Shown: positions 11,933 to 22,056, counted from the first letter of the stretch. The stretch: 33,514 bases of DNA from JAZQNC01 sp045536155 (GCA_045536155.1 JAZSMZ010000119.1:1-33514); one strand, 5' to 3'. Program-made: numbers and translations. Notes: generated from the sequence alone by a model not told the origin.

Positions 11933-11969
11933 AAAAATCGCGGCAAATGCATCTTTTGCACTTGCCGCG
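11933..11969 (-). terminator. Intrinsic terminator of the lipoprotein gene
   Basis: CGCGGCAA and TTGCCGCG with inner TGCA pairs form a long stem, followed on the minus strand by ATTTTTATAT. It lies 20 nt past the lipoprotein stop and just upstream of the uvrB promoter, so it isolates the two units. Confidence 0.88.
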
Positions 11970-11989
11970 GATCGTATTTGATTTTTGTA

Positions 11990-12589
11990 TCAGCCGATAG
12001 TGTCGCTCGCTTCGAGGGTCTTTATCTCGGTGTTCGAATAAATACCGTTGAACAGCCAGCTTGCCGATATTTCGAAAGGCTCGTTGGAGACAGAGGTCTC
12101 GTAGGTGTAAAGAACGGTGATGTTTTCACCCGGTCCGTCAAAGGAAATGGGATCGGTTGCATATCTGATGGTGTTGCCGTCAATGGTGAGATAGCATCCG
12201 CTGCTTCGTGCACCGCAGTAGAGCTGATAGTGGTGCAGAGTAATTACTACCTGAACACGGCGGGCCGTGGGTGATATTCTTTCAATGCAGTAGTCGACCA
12301 CAAGCTCGAGATTAGTGTCGGTATTCGAGCTGAACGAGCCGATTATGGGAGCTTCGGTCTCTGGAGCGGGAGTGGTTACCGGCTCGGTAGTTTCGGGTGC
12401 CGTTGTTTCAGGCACGGTCGTTTCGGGCTCGGTCTCCTTTTCGGTGGTGACCTGAGTGTCGATTTCGGGAAGCTCGGTAGTGGTTTCGCCTGTTTTATCT
12501 TCATTGTTCTTGCAACCGAATGAAATGACAGCCACAACGCATAAAAGTGCTATCAAAGCGATCAAAACGGTTGATGTGTGTTTTTTCAT
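11990..12589 (-). CDS. Putative lipoprotein with Thr/Pro/Glu-rich linker, function unknown
   Basis: I do not recognise the family. The 199-residue protein begins MKKHTSTVLIALIALLCVVA with a clear export signal, then ISFGC. C26 could be the lipidated cysteine, although S and F at -3 and -2 are a poor lipobox. Residues about 30-78 are a low-complexity linker of TTE/PETT repeats typical of Clostridia surface lipoproteins. The last 120 residues (LELVVDYCIERIS onward) look like a small beta-rich domain with a Cys pair near SSGCYL. The ATG follows AAGGAGG. It is a single-gene unit with its own consensus promoter and terminator, so it is probably expressed on its own as a surface protein. Confidence 0.7.
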   Translation of the reverse strand: MKKHTSTVLIALIALLCVVAVISFGCKNNEDKTGETTTELPEIDTQVTTEKETEPETTVPETTAPETTEPVTTPAPETEAPIIGSFSSNTDTNLELVVDYCIERISPTARRVQVVITLHHYQLYCGARSSGCYLTIDGNTIRYATDPISFDGPGENITVLYTYETSVSNEPFEISASWLFNGIYSNTEIKTLEASDTIG

Positions 12590-12630
12590 TATTATTCCTC
12601 CTTTTCGACCTCAAAAGTCTGTACAGTTAA

Positions 12631-12659
12631 ATTATAGCAAAGCAAAAATATATTGTCAA
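12631..12659 (-). promoter_or_regulatory. Consensus promoter of the lipoprotein gene
   Basis: On the minus strand TTGACA (12654-12659) and TATAAT (12631-12636) are both perfect, with a 17-bp spacer. The predicted start lies about 35 nt before the ATG at 12589. Confidence 0.88.
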
Positions 12660-12715
12660 TAGTGATGAGAATATTATTTTGCTTTTTAAAGTTTTTTGTC
12701 AAATATTGATGTTTT

Positions 12716-15220
12716 TCAGTTGAACCAGCTGTCGCCGATATTCAGCTCGACTGACATTGGAACGGCCAGCGAAACTGCATTTTCCATCTCGCGTCGGAGT
12801 ATCTCGGCAGCCTTGTCGGCTGATTCACGGGATGCTTCAACGATAAGCTCGTCGTGCACCTGCATAATAAGGCGGGCATCGATACCGCTTTCGTCAAGAG
12901 CGCGGCGGACGTTGATCATGGCGAGCTTGATTATGTCGGCGGCACTTCCCTGAATGGGCGAGTTCATCGCTACGCGCTCACCGAATGCGCGCAGAGTAGC
13001 CTTGGGTGAGTGGAGCTCGGGGATGTAGCGGCGGCGTCCGAACAGGGTGGTGACGTATCCGTTTTCACGCGCAAAACGCTTTATATCGTCAAGATACGAT
13101 TCAACCAAGGGGTATTTGGCAAGATAGCTCTCGATGTACTGACCTGCCTCGCGGCGGGAAACGCCGATATCGTTGGCAAGTGAAAAATCGCCGATTCCGT
13201 AGACGATGCCGAAATTGACTGCCTTCGCTCTCTTGCGAAGCTCGCTTGTTACCTCTTCTTTTGGCACGCCGAATACCTGCGATGCCGTTGACGTGTGAAT
13301 GTCAACACCCGAAAGGAAGGCGTCGATCATAGTCTCGTCGCCCGAAACGCAGGCGAGCAGACGGAGCTCGATCTGCGAATAGTCGGCATCAATAAGCACG
13401 TAGTCGCTGTTTTCGGCAACGAAATATCGGCGGAATTCGCGTCCGAGAGGGGTTCGTATCGGAATGTTTTGCAAATTGGGCTCGGTAGACGAAAGACGTC
13501 CCGTTGCGGTAACCGTCTGGTTAAAGGTGGTGTGCACACGTCCGTTTTCGTCGGCAACGGCGGTAAGACCGTCGGCATAGGTCGATTTGAGCTTCACAAC
13601 GTGGCGGTATTCGAGGATCTTTTCAACTATCGGATAGTAGGGCTTGAGCGAATTTAATACGTCTGCCGCAGTCGAGTAACCTGTTTTTGTCTTTTTGGGG
13701 GCAGGCAGCTTCATCTTTTCGAAAAGCATTTCGCCTAGCTGCTTTGGCGAGTTGATGTTGAAAACCTCGCCGCATTCCTCGTATATCTCGTGCGACAGCT
13801 TTTCGGCAGTCTCGCCAAGAACTTCTCCGAATTTTACAAGTCCGTCGGTGTCAATTTTGAATCCCGCACTTTCCATGTCGCAGAGAATGGAGGCAAGGGG
13901 GATCTCGATCTCACAAAGCAGCTTGTCCTGCTTTTCTTCGGTCAGCTTTTCGTTAAGAAGGTCTGAGAGCCTGAATATCGCCTCAGAGGGACAGCTTGCG
14001 CTCTCGCCGAGATATTTCAGCGACAGACGTTCAATATCGTAGCTGTTGTCAGACGGATCGGAAACGTATGCGGCAAGGGTAACGTCGTAGACGTGAGAGC
14101 ATTGCGAGGGGGATCCGAAATCGATACCGTATTTCTTCAGATAATGGCGGATCGATTTTAAATCGGATACCGCAAAATGTCGGTCGGTATCCTCGAAAAA
14201 GCCTTTGAGCAGGGAAATATCGCCGTCATAGCGGTAGATATTTACGCCGTCGTATACCGACAAAACGTCCCCTTTAAAGCAGAAAGCGACACGACCGAGC
14301 GCCGAAAGGGCATCGGCATCGCAGTTTATGCACTCGCCCGATGATTTTTCGCTATTCTCGCTCATGCTTTCTTCCAGCTTGAGTCTCTTTATAAACGTGC
14401 CGAATTCGAGCTTTGTAAAGAGGGAATAAAGCTCGTCTTTTACAAAGCCCTCATATGCCGTATCATAACCGTCAAGCGGTACGGCGGTATTTATCTTTGC
14501 CAAAAAGCGCGAATTGTATGCGCTTTCCTTGCCCTCCGCCAGCTTTCTCTTTGCAGACGGACCGCACTCGGCACTTTCGAGATTTTCATAAAGTGCATCA
14601 AGTGTACCGAACTGCGAGATCAGCTTGAAAGCCGTTTTTTCGCCTATTCCCGCAACGCCGGGGATATTGTCCGACGAATCGCCCATGAGCGCCTTTACGT
14701 CGACGTATTGCTCGGGCATGACGCCGTATTTGTCAAAAAACTGCTGACGGGAGAAAAGCAAAGTGTCGGCATTGGTGCAGAGCAGAACGCTCGTTTTGTC
14801 GTTGATAAGCTGAAGCGAGTCACGGTCTCCCGTTAAAATATAGGTGTGGGTGTCGTCATCTGCCGCAACCGAAAGCGTGCCAAGAATGTCGTCGGCCTCG
14901 AACCCTTCGATCTCAATTACCTCAAAGCCGAGCAGCCTTGCGCACTCGTGAGCGTACGGAAACTGCATGGCGAGCTCGTCGGGCATTTTGTGTCTGCCCG
15001 CCTTGTATTCGGCATAGGCCTTGTGACGGAAGGTGGGGGCTGGCAGGTCAAAGGCGACCGCTGCATAATCGGGTTTTATCGAGTCAAGCTGACCGAGCAG
15101 AATATTTACGAATCCGTATAGCGCATTTGTGAAAAGACCGTCCTTTGTGCTGAGCGGTCTGATACCGTAAAATGCGCGGTTAAGTATGCTGTTTCCGTCG
15201 ATAACGAGTGCTTTTTTCAT
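12716..15220 (-). CDS. polA: DNA polymerase I (proofreading domain degenerate)
   Basis: Fills gaps in repair and removes Okazaki primers. The N-terminal 5'-3' nuclease (about 1-290) starts MKKALVIDGNSILNRAFYG. The polymerase domain holds motif A DADYSQIELR (about 610), the finger helix KRAKAVNFGIVYGI (about 665) and motif C MQVHDELIVEA (about 787). Between them the 3'-5' exonuclease fold is present but lacks the DxE metal motif, which reads ALGRVAFCFKGDVLSVYDG. It is therefore expected to lack proofreading, as in Bacillus and Taq. The length of 834 is close to Taq's. It follows rnhA by 35 nt on the same strand, a sensible primer-removal pair. The start follows AAGGA. Confidence 0.97.
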   Translation of the reverse strand: MKKALVIDGNSILNRAFYGIRPLSTKDGLFTNALYGFVNILLGQLDSIKPDYAAVAFDLPAPTFRHKAYAEYKAGRHKMPDELAMQFPYAHECARLLGFEVIEIEGFEADDILGTLSVAADDDTHTYILTGDRDSLQLINDKTSVLLCTNADTLLFSRQQFFDKYGVMPEQYVDVKALMGDSSDNIPGVAGIGEKTAFKLISQFGTLDALYENLESAECGPSAKRKLAEGKESAYNSRFLAKINTAVPLDGYDTAYEGFVKDELYSLFTKLEFGTFIKRLKLEESMSENSEKSSGECINCDADALSALGRVAFCFKGDVLSVYDGVNIYRYDGDISLLKGFFEDTDRHFAVSDLKSIRHYLKKYGIDFGSPSQCSHVYDVTLAAYVSDPSDNSYDIERLSLKYLGESASCPSEAIFRLSDLLNEKLTEEKQDKLLCEIEIPLASILCDMESAGFKIDTDGLVKFGEVLGETAEKLSHEIYEECGEVFNINSPKQLGEMLFEKMKLPAPKKTKTGYSTAADVLNSLKPYYPIVEKILEYRHVVKLKSTYADGLTAVADENGRVHTTFNQTVTATGRLSSTEPNLQNIPIRTPLGREFRRYFVAENSDYVLIDADYSQIELRLLACVSGDETMIDAFLSGVDIHTSTASQVFGVPKEEVTSELRKRAKAVNFGIVYGIGDFSLANDIGVSRREAGQYIESYLAKYPLVESYLDDIKRFARENGYVTTLFGRRRYIPELHSPKATLRAFGERVAMNSPIQGSAADIIKLAMINVRRALDESGIDARLIMQVHDELIVEASRESADKAAEILRREMENAVSLAVPMSVELNIGDSWFN

Positions 15221-15255
15221 GTTTTTTATCCTTGAATTATCGTATTTGTCTGCTT

Positions 15256-15735
15256 TTATTTGAGATTTTCATACTCGGATACGGCAAGGCGGTCGCATCG
15301 CTCGTTGTAGTCGTGACCGTTGTGACCTTTTACCCAAACGTAGTTCATCTTGTGAAAGGCGGTAAGGTTCAAAAGCTTTTCCCAAAGATCGGGATTGAGC
15401 GCAGGCTTTTTATCGCCCTTGATCCAGCCGTTTTTCCGCCACGATTCCGCCCAGCCCTTGGTAAGTCCATTGAGCACATAGGTTGAATCGGAATAGAGCG
15501 TGACTTCACATCGCTCTTTGAGTGCCGAAAGCCCCTCAATAACTGCGGTGAGCTCCATGCGGTTGTTGGTGGTTTCCTTTTCACCGCCGGAGATCTCTTT
15601 TTCTCTTTCTCCGTAAACGAGGATGCACGCCCATCCGCCCGCACCGGGATTTCCGGAGCAAGCGCCGTCGGTATATACGTTAACCTGCTTTAAAGGCTTG
15701 TTTTCGTTGTTTGCTGTTATTTTTTGCTCAAACAT
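15256..15735 (-). CDS. rnhA: Ribonuclease HI
   Basis: Cuts RNA in RNA-DNA hybrids. The four acidic catalytic residues sit in [25 protein letters not shown] and ERCDRLA, the complete DEDD set. I choose ATG 15735, which follows AAGGAGT at 8 nt, giving 159 residues (E. coli 155). The longer frame to 15843 would add hydrophobic residues and run through the divergent promoter of the glycosyltransferase. It probably forms a unit with polA immediately downstream. Confidence 0.95.
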   Translation of the reverse strand: MFEQKITANNENKPLKQVNVYTDGACSGNPGAGGWACILVYGEREKEISGGEKETTNNRMELTAVIEGLSALKERCEVTLYSDSTYVLNGLTKGWAESWRKNGWIKGDKKPALNPDLWEKLLNLTAFHKMNYVWVKGHNGHDYNERCDRLAVSEYENLK

Positions 15736-15747
15736 GGGCAATACTCC

Positions 15748-15776
15748 TTGTAATTTTGAGGCGTATGTGTTATAAT
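15748..15776 (+). promoter_or_regulatory. Promoter of the WecG/TagA-type gene
   Basis: TTGTAA (15748-15753) and TATAAT (15771-15776) with a 17-bp spacer. The leader is about 23 nt. The -35 abuts the rnhA ribosome site on the other strand, so the two divergent units overlap. Confidence 0.75.
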
Positions 15777-15805
15777 CAGTAAAAATAAAATATGTGAGGC
15801 AGATA

Positions 15806-16585
15806 ATGTCGCTTAAAATAAACATTCGCGGAGTGTATTTCAACTCCGTCGATATGGACGAAGCAGTTAACGAGTGCAGCCGCTTTATCGACAGCGGTAA
15901 ATCGCACGTTATTCATACTCCCAATTCGGAGATCGTCCAGCTTTGCATTGAAAAAAATGAATATTACCCGCTTATCAACTCGGCCGATCTCATCATTCCC
16001 GACGGTGCGGGTGTGATTTTGGCATCGAAGATGTTAAAACGTCCGCTTAAAAAGGGCAAGGTTGCCGGAATTGAGCTTTGCGAGCGTCTTATTGCACTTG
16101 CATCCGAGCGCGGATACGGCGTGTATTTCCTTGGTGGTAAGCCTTCAATTGCCGAAAAGGTCGCCGAAAAGATGAAGGAAAAATATCCCGCACTTATAGT
16201 GTCGGGCTGTCACGACGGCTATTTTTCAAAGGTCGATACCCTTGAAAAAGCGCAAAAGTACAAAAACGGCGAGATTATAGAAGAAGACGCCGCCGTCATC
16301 AAAGAGATAAATGACAGCGGCGCAAAAATCCTTCTTTGCTGCCTTGGCGTGCCGAAGCAGGAGATCTGGATGAATGCCCACCGCGATGAGCTTAACGTCG
16401 ACATCGTCGGCGGATTCGGCGGAAGCTTTGACGTTTTCGCCGGAGCGGTCAAGCGTGCGCCAAAGATATTCATAAAGCTGGGGCTCGAGTGGTTCTACCG
16501 CCTCATAAAAGAGCCTCGCCGCATCGGACGCATGATGTCCCTTCCCAGATTTGTATTTGGCACCCTGTTTTCAAAAGATAAATAA
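15806..16585 (+). CDS. WecG/TagA/CpsF family glycosyltransferase (GT26)
   Basis: Membrane-associated GT26 enzyme. Relatives add ManNAc (or ManNAcA) from a UDP donor to a lipid-linked GlcNAc in wall teichoic acid, enterobacterial common antigen or capsule. Family marks are HTPNSEIV (37-44), IIPDGAGV with the conserved Asp66, Gxxx[15 protein letters not shown], and the [18 protein letters not shown] loop. A basic C-terminal segment ([16 protein letters not shown]) is expected to bind the membrane. I chose ATG 15806 (behind GTGAGGC) over the GTG at 15794, giving 259 residues. No other glycan genes are adjacent, so the polymer it helps build cannot be named. Confidence 0.88.
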   Translation: MSLKINIRGVYFNSVDMDEAVNECSRFIDSGKSHVIHTPNSEIVQLCIEKNEYYPLINSADLIIPDGAGVILASKMLKRPLKKGKVAGIELCERLIALASERGYGVYFLGGKPSIAEKVAEKMKEKYPALIVSGCHDGYFSKVDTLEKAQKYKNGEIIEEDAAVIKEINDSGAKILLCCLGVPKQEIWMNAHRDELNVDIVGGFGGSFDVFAGAVKRAPKIFIKLGLEWFYRLIKEPRRIGRMMSLPRFVFGTLFSKDK

Positions 16586-16595
16586 AGCGGCCGTA

Positions 16596-17711
16596 TTAAC
16601 CGTTTTCACTTGCGCCTTTGTCCGATTTGTCGGCAGGGGCGCTTGTTTTTTTGTTCGAGCGTCTGCGTCTTCTCTTGCGGTTTTGAGAGGGCTTTTTTTC
16701 CTGAACGTCCTCGGTCTTTTTGACTTCTGTTTCTTTGGTCTCGACCTCTGCTTTTACAGGTGCTTCTGCCTGCTTCTTTTCGCCGCCCTTATTTTTTGTG
16801 CTGCCCTGCTTTGCATTTCCTTGAGCGGGGGCCTTTTGATGCTTTTGCTGATCGTTTTTGACGCTTGACTTCTTTGACTCGTCCTTTTTAGACGGCTTTT
16901 GCGCGCTCTTTTTTGCGTCGGGAGCGGTCTTGTTTTCGGTTTCCTTTTCGGCGGGAGTGTATATTCCCTCGCGAATGGCAAGGTCCCAGTTGACCTTGAT
17001 CACCTTGACGGTGTGATGCGCGTCGACCTTTTCCTCCGACTGGACGATATAATCGCGCTCAACGAGGTAGCGCATGGCGTTCATAACGTCATCGCGGTTG
17101 GCGCTGTAATATGCCGAAACGGCATCGACCGTGCCTCGGAAGGTGGGATACATTTTTCGCTCACCGCGATTGTTTTCGGCAAGATATTTGAGGTTGCCGA
17201 AGATCATATCGTAATATTTTTGATTTTCGTCCACTGTCTTTTCAGCCGCAGGAATCTCAACACACCAGGTTGCGGTGTTGCGAAGCTGACTTGACAGCGC
17301 ACCGCGTACGCCGTAGATGCCTACGGTCTTGCTGCAGCGATTGCGCAAAAAGCTTGTAACCGAGCTGAAATGACCGTCGCCCGAAAAAATGATAAATGCC
17401 TTGATTTCCTTTTCGGAAAGGGCCTTTTGATAAATATGGTCGAGCATTATAAAATCGGTAAAATCCTTTGTGACAAAGGCAGACGCATTCTGCGTTTCAA
17501 TGATCGAGCTTGTGATCTCGCGGATCTTCGGAATCTCGGCGCGAAGCGACTGATTTGAAAAATCGGCAAAGACGTAAACGTCACGCACGTCGTAGGTTTT
17601 CGAAATCTCGGCAAACCATGCCTTCATGTCGGGACGGGTATGATAAAAACGGTCAAGTGAAATATACCAGTGCTCGAAATCAATAAATGCTACAGCTTTC
17701 GGCTTTTGCAT
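16596..17711 (-). CDS. NYN-domain (PIN-like) protein with winged-helix-like segment and long basic tail
   Basis: Residues 1-150 form a NYN/LabA-type PIN-like fold: AFIDFEHW (Asp11), FTDFIMLDHIY and FSGDGHFSS carry the acidic residues expected for metal-dependent RNA cleavage. Residues about 185-260 (FRGTVDAVSAYYSANRDDVM, then YLVERDYIVQ) look like a winged helix. The last 110 residues are Lys/Glu/Gln/Ala-rich and probably disordered, ending in an Arg/Lys block (NRKRRRRRSNKK) suited to binding RNA. There is no signal peptide. The gene stands alone behind a 17-bp-spaced promoter and converges on the GT26 gene with a 10-bp gap. By analogy it could be an RNase or RNA-binding regulator; the target is unknown. 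Confidence 0.78.
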   Translation of the reverse strand: MQKPKAVAFIDFEHWYISLDRFYHTRPDMKAWFAEISKTYDVRDVYVFADFSNQSLRAEIPKIREITSSIIETQNASAFVTKDFTDFIMLDHIYQKALSEKEIKAFIIFSGDGHFSSVTSFLRNRCSKTVGIYGVRGALSSQLRNTATWCVEIPAAEKTVDENQKYYDMIFGNLKYLAENNRGERKMYPTFRGTVDAVSAYYSANRDDVMNAMRYLVERDYIVQSEEKVDAHHTVKVIKVNWDLAIREGIYTPAEKETENKTAPDAKKSAQKPSKKDESKKSSVKNDQQKHQKAPAQGNAKQGSTKNKGGEKKQAEAPVKAEVETKETEVKKTEDVQEKKPSQNRKRRRRRSNKKTSAPADKSDKGASENG

Positions 17712-17837
17712 TATAGACGAGTTCGGAAATAATTTAGAAAAAAGTGAAATGGTCCATCATCCTCCTTTCTTTGAAATTTCAGAATTTATTCGCGGATATA
17801 TATCGGGTGCCTTTTGAATAAAATACCGCTATCTTAT

Positions 17838-17866
17838 ATTATACATTACGTATGTGTAATAATCAA
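17838..17866 (-). promoter_or_regulatory. Promoter of the NYN gene
   Basis: On the minus strand TTGATT (17861-17866) and TATAAT (17838-17843) have a 17-bp spacer. The leader is about 120 nt. Confidence 0.7.
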
Positions 17867-17958
17867 TAGCGAATTTGAAAATAATAAAGAGTAAGATAGG
17901 CTTTTTTTCACTCAAAAAAGCAAAAAACACCGTAAAAATGTGCCAAAAAGATGATTTT

Positions 17959-17988
17959 TTGAAAATTGTACACATTTGATGCTATAAA
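17959..17988 (+). promoter_or_regulatory. Upstream promoter candidate of tilS-hpt-ftsH
   Basis: TTGAAA (17959-17964) and TATAAA (17983-17988), 18-bp spacer, lie just upstream of a second, better promoter. Confidence 0.45.
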
Positions 17989-17993
17989 TTCGG

Positions 17994-18022
17994 TTGTAAT
18001 CAACACAATTTGGTGGTATAAT
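17994..18022 (+). promoter_or_regulatory. Main promoter of tilS-hpt-ftsH
   Basis: TTGTAA (17994-17999) and TATAAT (18017-18022), 17-bp spacer. A start near 18029 rules out the longer tilS frame beginning at 17966. Confidence 0.78.
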
Positions 18023-18055
18023 CGTATTATCAAAAGGAAAGACAAGAATCACTGT

Positions 18056-19357
18056 ATGACAAACGAATTTATTACCCGCATTGAGGATACAATAGAAAAA
18101 TACCGTATGCTTGACGGCGTGTCCTCGCTGCTCATAGGATATTCGGGAGGTGCCGATTCGACAGCTCTCCTTTTCGCCATGCGCGATATTGCCCTATGCC
18201 GCGGTATAAATGTTTTTTGCGCTCACGTCGATCACATGATCCGCGGCGATGATGCTCTGCACGATTATGAGCATTGCCGCATGATTTGCGAACGCCTCGG
18301 CGTTACCTTCTTCGGCACTCACATCGATATTCCCGCCCTCGCAAAAGAGAGAGGAGAGGGAATAGAGGAATGCGCGAGAAGAGAAAGATACGCTTATTTT
18401 CACTACCTTTGCGCCGAGCACGGTATCGACAAAATCGCCGTCGCGCATAACAGCGGCGACAATTTCGAAACAGTGCTTTTCAATCTTGCACGGGGTAGTT
18501 CTGTTCGCGGTCTTTGCGGAATACCGCCCGTGCGCGAAAACATCGTACGTCCGCTTATTGAATGCTCGCGCGATGAGATCGAGGCCTACTGTACCGAGAT
18601 AGGTGAAAAATACGTTACCGATAAGACAAACTCCGATACGGCGTACAGCCGCAATTACATTCGCCACGAGATCGTGCCCCGACTTTTGACTCTGAATCCG
18701 TCGGCCGAGAAAAACGTCAGCCGTATGTGCTTTGCTCTTCGGCGTGATGCAGATTTTCTCGACAAAATCGCAAAGGACACCGACGTCGAAGGCGATGCGC
18801 TCACGATCCGCCGCATCGTAAATGCATATAAAAATGTGGCGGGCGGAAAAACGCTCGAAAGCGTTCATATCGAGAACGCCTTAAAGCTCATCAAAAAGGG
18901 AACACTCCATTCGTCGATCTCTTTGCCCGATAAGCTGTGCCTTCGTATCACGCGGGAAGGATTCGATATCGTACCCGACGTAAGAGAAAAGAGCTTCGGT
19001 GAGCCTGATGATCCCATTGTCCTTTCGGGCGAAGGGATATACGACCTTTGCCGCGGCGGAAGGGTGATTTTGACAAAAGAAGATATAAATATTTACAAAT
19101 TATCAATACACAAGGGTTTCAATTCTGTTAAAATTAAAGGTACTGTTGTTTGCCGATACCGCCGTGAAGGCGATACGATAGTGTGCGGCGGACACAGAAA
19201 AAGCGTTAAAAAATTGCTTACCGAGAGAAAAATTTCACCCGATGACCGTCACTCGCTGCCCTTTTTCTGCGATGACGACGGAATATTTTTCATTCCGGGC
19301 GTTGCAGTGCGCGACGGAGCTTCGGGAAGCGATTTCTTCATAGCTTTTGAAAAATAA
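18056..19357 (+). CDS. tilS: tRNA(Ile)-lysidine synthetase
   Basis: ATP-dependent enzyme that puts lysine on C34 of tRNA-Ile(CAU), so that it reads AUA and is charged with Ile. The PP-loop SGGADS is at residues 30-35 of the N-terminal N-type ATPase domain. A long insertion with CARRERYAYF and the SRNYIRHEIVPRL motif follows, and the C-terminal TilS domain (about 350-433) ends at the stop. I take ATG 18056, which begins MTNEFITRIED, because the predicted transcript starts after the ORF's earlier start. The ribosome site is weak: AAAGGAAAG lies rather far upstream. It is the first gene of the conserved tilS-hpt-ftsH operon. Confidence 0.94.
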   Translation: MTNEFITRIEDTIEKYRMLDGVSSLLIGYSGGADSTALLFAMRDIALCRGINVFCAHVDHMIRGDDALHDYEHCRMICERLGVTFFGTHIDIPALAKERGEGIEECARRERYAYFHYLCAEHGIDKIAVAHNSGDNFETVLFNLARGSSVRGLCGIPPVRENIVRPLIECSRDEIEAYCTEIGEKYVTDKTNSDTAYSRNYIRHEIVPRLLTLNPSAEKNVSRMCFALRRDADFLDKIAKDTDVEGDALTIRRIVNAYKNVAGGKTLESVHIENALKLIKKGTLHSSISLPDKLCLRITREGFDIVPDVREKSFGEPDDPIVLSGEGIYDLCRGGRVILTKEDINIYKLSIHKGFNSVKIKGTVVCRYRREGDTIVCGGHRKSVKKLLTERKISPDDRHSLPFFCDDDGIFFIPGVAVRDGASGSDFFIAFEK

Positions 19358-19381
19358 ATAATATCAGCTGAGGGACTAAAC

Positions 19382-19960
19382 ATGAAATCACCCGATATTG
19401 AAAAGATTTTAATAGACGAGCAGGAGATCGACGCGATAGTACGCAAGATCGCCTCCGATATCGACCGCGACTACGGCGAGGGCGGCAAGTATTATGATGC
19501 CGATCGCAAAACAAAGCTTTTGCTGCTTTGTATACTCAAGGGCTCTGTCGTATTCATGGGCGAGCTTATGAAGAGAATATCCCTGCCGGTCGAGATCGAT
19601 TTTATGAAGGTGTCGTCCTATAAGGACGGCTCTGTTTCAACGGGCACTGTCAATATAATCCTTGATCTTCACCGCAAAGATATTGCCGATCTCGACATAC
19701 TTATCATCGAAGATATTATCGACAGCGGAAACACCCTGTCCTATCTTTGCGAGTATCTCAGACTCAAGGGCGCGCACTCGGTCCGCACCTGCACTCTGCT
19801 CGATAAGCCCGAACGCCGCGAGGTCGAATTCACTCCCGACTACTGCGGTCAGATCATCCCCGACGAATTTGTTGTCGGATACGGTCTTGATTATGCCGAG
19901 CGCTATCGCGCATTGCCCTACGTCGGCATTCTCAGCCCGAGCGTTTACATGAAAAACTGA
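19382..19960 (+). CDS. hpt: Hypoxanthine (guanine) phosphoribosyltransferase
   Basis: Purine salvage enzyme that makes IMP or GMP from hypoxanthine or guanine and PRPP. The PRPP-binding signature [14 protein letters not shown] places the acidic pair at E110-D111. The flexible loop SSYKDG and the C-terminal base-binding segment [11 protein letters not shown] are both present. At 192 residues it has normal length. The ATG follows GAGGGA. It lies 24 nt after tilS and 44 nt before ftsH, in the usual Bacillota order. Confidence 0.95.
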   Translation: MKSPDIEKILIDEQEIDAIVRKIASDIDRDYGEGGKYYDADRKTKLLLLCILKGSVVFMGELMKRISLPVEIDFMKVSSYKDGSVSTGTVNIILDLHRKDIADLDILIIEDIIDSGNTLSYLCEYLRLKGAHSVRTCTLLDKPERREVEFTPDYCGQIIPDEFVVGYGLDYAERYRALPYVGILSPSVYMKN

Positions 19961-20004
19961 CATCTGCCTTTTGCAGATCCCCATACAGCGTTCCCCAAGG
20001 AGAA

Positions 20005-22056
20005 ATGATGAAGAATAAGAACAATTTCAGATCAATAATTTTCTATGTCGTGCTCATAGTCATTATCGTGATGGCCACGGCGAGTATATTCAATACCATG
20101 CAGCGGGATGAACTCGTTTACAGCGATATAGTTACGATGTTCAAAGCAGGCGAGGTAAAGACCTTTGAGATCGATGAGGGCCACAATCTCATCTTCACGA
20201 CGAGAAGCGGCGTTACCCATACCTACCGTCTTCTCGATATATCGATCTTTTACAACGACTTGAATGATACCATCCAGCAGCAGCTTGCAAACGGTACTAT
20301 CGAAAAATACAATTATGCCGAGCCTACCAATATCCCGTGGTGGGTGTCGCTTTTGCCATATGTACTTGTATTGCTCGTTTGCGGCGGACTTTTCATTTTC
20401 TTTATGAATCAGACCGCCGGCGGACACGGATCAAAGATCAACTCCTTCGGAAAGGTGAGAGCAAAGCTCGGATCTGACGAAAAGAAGAAGGTGTTGTTCA
20501 AAGACGTTGCGGGCGCCGACGAGGAAAAGGAAGAGCTTCGTGAGGTCGTTGAATTTTTGAGCGACCCTTCCAAGTTCAACCGTCTCGGTGCGCGCATTCC
20601 GCGCGGTGTTCTGCTTGTGGGCCCTCCCGGCACAGGTAAGACTCTGCTTGCAAAGGCAGTTGCGGGAGAGGCAGGAGTGCCTTTCTACTCCCTTTCGGGC
20701 TCCGATTTCGTAGAAATGTACGTCGGTGTCGGCGCATCGCGTGTGCGCGATCTTTTCGATACCGCAAAGAAGAGCCCCGCAAGTATTATATTCATCGATG
20801 AGATCGATGCAGTCGGACGTCACCGCGGAGCGGGTCTCGGCGGCGGACACGACGAGAGAGAGCAGACGCTTAACCAGCTTCTCGTTGAAATGGACGGATT
20901 CGGTTCAAATGACGGCGTTATCGTTATCGCGGCAACCAACCGCCCCGATATACTCGACCCCGCGCTTCTCCGTCCCGGCAGATTTGACCGTCAGATCACA
21001 GTAAACTATCCCGACATAAAGGGAAGAGAAGATATTCTCAACGTCCACGCCAAGGGCAAGCCCTTTGAGCAGGACGTCGATCTTCATACCGTTGCGAAGA
21101 CAACCGTCGGATTCACCGGCGCCGATCTTGCAAATCTGTTAAACGAAGCGGCTCTCCTTGCCGCGAAAAAGGGTAAAGCGCTTATCGGCATGAATGATAT
21201 CGAAGAGGCTACCATCAAGGTTATCGTCGGTCCACAGAAGAAGTCGAAGATAATCACCGAAAAGGAGCGCAGACTTACCGCATACCACGAGGCAGGTCAC
21301 GCCATCGTTACATGGGTGACAAAGCCCGATGCCCCCGTTCATCAGATATCCGTAATTCCTTCGGGACGAGCAGGAGGCTATACTCTCTCCCTTCCCAAGG
21401 AGGATCGCTCCTATATGTCGCGTAACGACATGGAGGGCGAGATAGTCACGTTGCTCGGCGGCCGCGTTGCCGAAAAGCTTATCTTAGGTGACATCTCGAC
21501 GGGCGCGTCAAACGATATTACACGAGCCACCTCGATCGCTCGCAACATGGTCACACGCTACGGCATGAGCGATTCGCTCGGCTCGATCGTGTACGGATCG
21601 GAGCACTCCGACGGCGAGGTCTTCCTCGGCCGCGATTTCTCCAATTCCCGCAATTATTCCGAGCAGACCGCATCGCTTATCGATGGCGAGATCAAGCGTA
21701 TAGTCGATTCCGCATATCAGCGTGCCGAGGATATACTCAACGAGAAGATGAAGAAGCTTCATTTCGTCGCTGAGTTCCTCTATAAGTACGAGATCATGGA
21801 CGAAGCGCAGTTTGAGGCTGTTATGAACGGCGAGCCTACTTTTGAGGAGCTTGAGGAGATGAAATCCGAGCAGCGCCGCCGCTCCGAAGAGGAAAACCGT
21901 GCCAAGGCCGAGCGTGATGCCGCCGAAAAGGCCGCACGCGAAAAGGAAGAGGCTGAAAAGGCAGAGAAGGCTGCCGAGGCTGAAGAGGAAAAAGACGAAG
22001 AAAATGGCGGCGACAATGACGACACCGACAAGTTCACCTTCAATCCTTTCAAGTAA
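20005..22056 (+). CDS. ftsH: ATP-dependent zinc metalloprotease FtsH
   Basis: Membrane-bound hexameric AAA+ protease that degrades misfolded membrane proteins and short-lived regulators. Two transmembrane segments (about 8-30 and 112-134) flank a small extracellular domain. The AAA module has Walker A GPPGTGKT (206-213), Walker [12 protein letters not shown] and the arginine-finger helix. The zinc site HEAGH is at 428-432, with a third acidic ligand about 75 residues later. The tail (about 610-683) is rich in Glu, Lys and Ala and probably disordered. Two in-frame ATGs sit at 20005 and 20008. The AAGGAG site is only 2 nt from the first, so the second is the likelier start. A strong terminator follows. 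Confidence 0.97.
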   Translation: MMKNKNNFRSIIFYVVLIVIIVMATASIFNTMQRDELVYSDIVTMFKAGEVKTFEIDEGHNLIFTTRSGVTHTYRLLDISIFYNDLNDTIQQQLANGTIEKYNYAEPTNIPWWVSLLPYVLVLLVCGGLFIFFMNQTAGGHGSKINSFGKVRAKLGSDEKKKVLFKDVAGADEEKEELREVVEFLSDPSKFNRLGARIPRGVLLVGPPGTGKTLLAKAVAGEAGVPFYSLSGSDFVEMYVGVGASRVRDLFDTAKKSPASIIFIDEIDAVGRHRGAGLGGGHDEREQTLNQLLVEMDGFGSNDGVIVIAATNRPDILDPALLRPGRFDRQITVNYPDIKGREDILNVHAKGKPFEQDVDLHTVAKTTVGFTGADLANLLNEAALLAAKKGKALIGMNDIEEATIKVIVGPQKKSKIITEKERRLTAYHEAGHAIVTWVTKPDAPVHQISVIPSGRAGGYTLSLPKEDRSYMSRNDMEGEIVTLLGGRVAEKLILGDISTGASNDITRATSIARNMVTRYGMSDSLGSIVYGSEHSDGEVFLGRDFSNSRNYSEQTASLIDGEIKRIVDSAYQRAEDILNEKMKKLHFVAEFLYKYEIMDEAQFEAVMNGEPTFEELEEMKSEQRRRSEEENRAKAERDAAEKAAREKEEAEKAEKAAEAEEEKDEENGGDNDDTDKFTFNPFK

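Larger units (their letters stand above)
17712..18055. other. 344-bp divergent intergenic region
   Basis: AT-rich DNA between the NYN gene and tilS. It holds one leftward and two rightward promoters (listed separately). It also has a GCTTTTTT...AAAAAAGC inverted repeat near 17900-17921 and an AAATGTG...CACATTT pair near 17936-17977. No gene is seen in it. Confidence 0.6.

Noticed and set aside
15736..15843. Longer RNase HI with a hydrophobic N terminus
   Set aside because: ATG 15735 has AAGGAG at 8 nt and the extension overlaps the divergent promoter.
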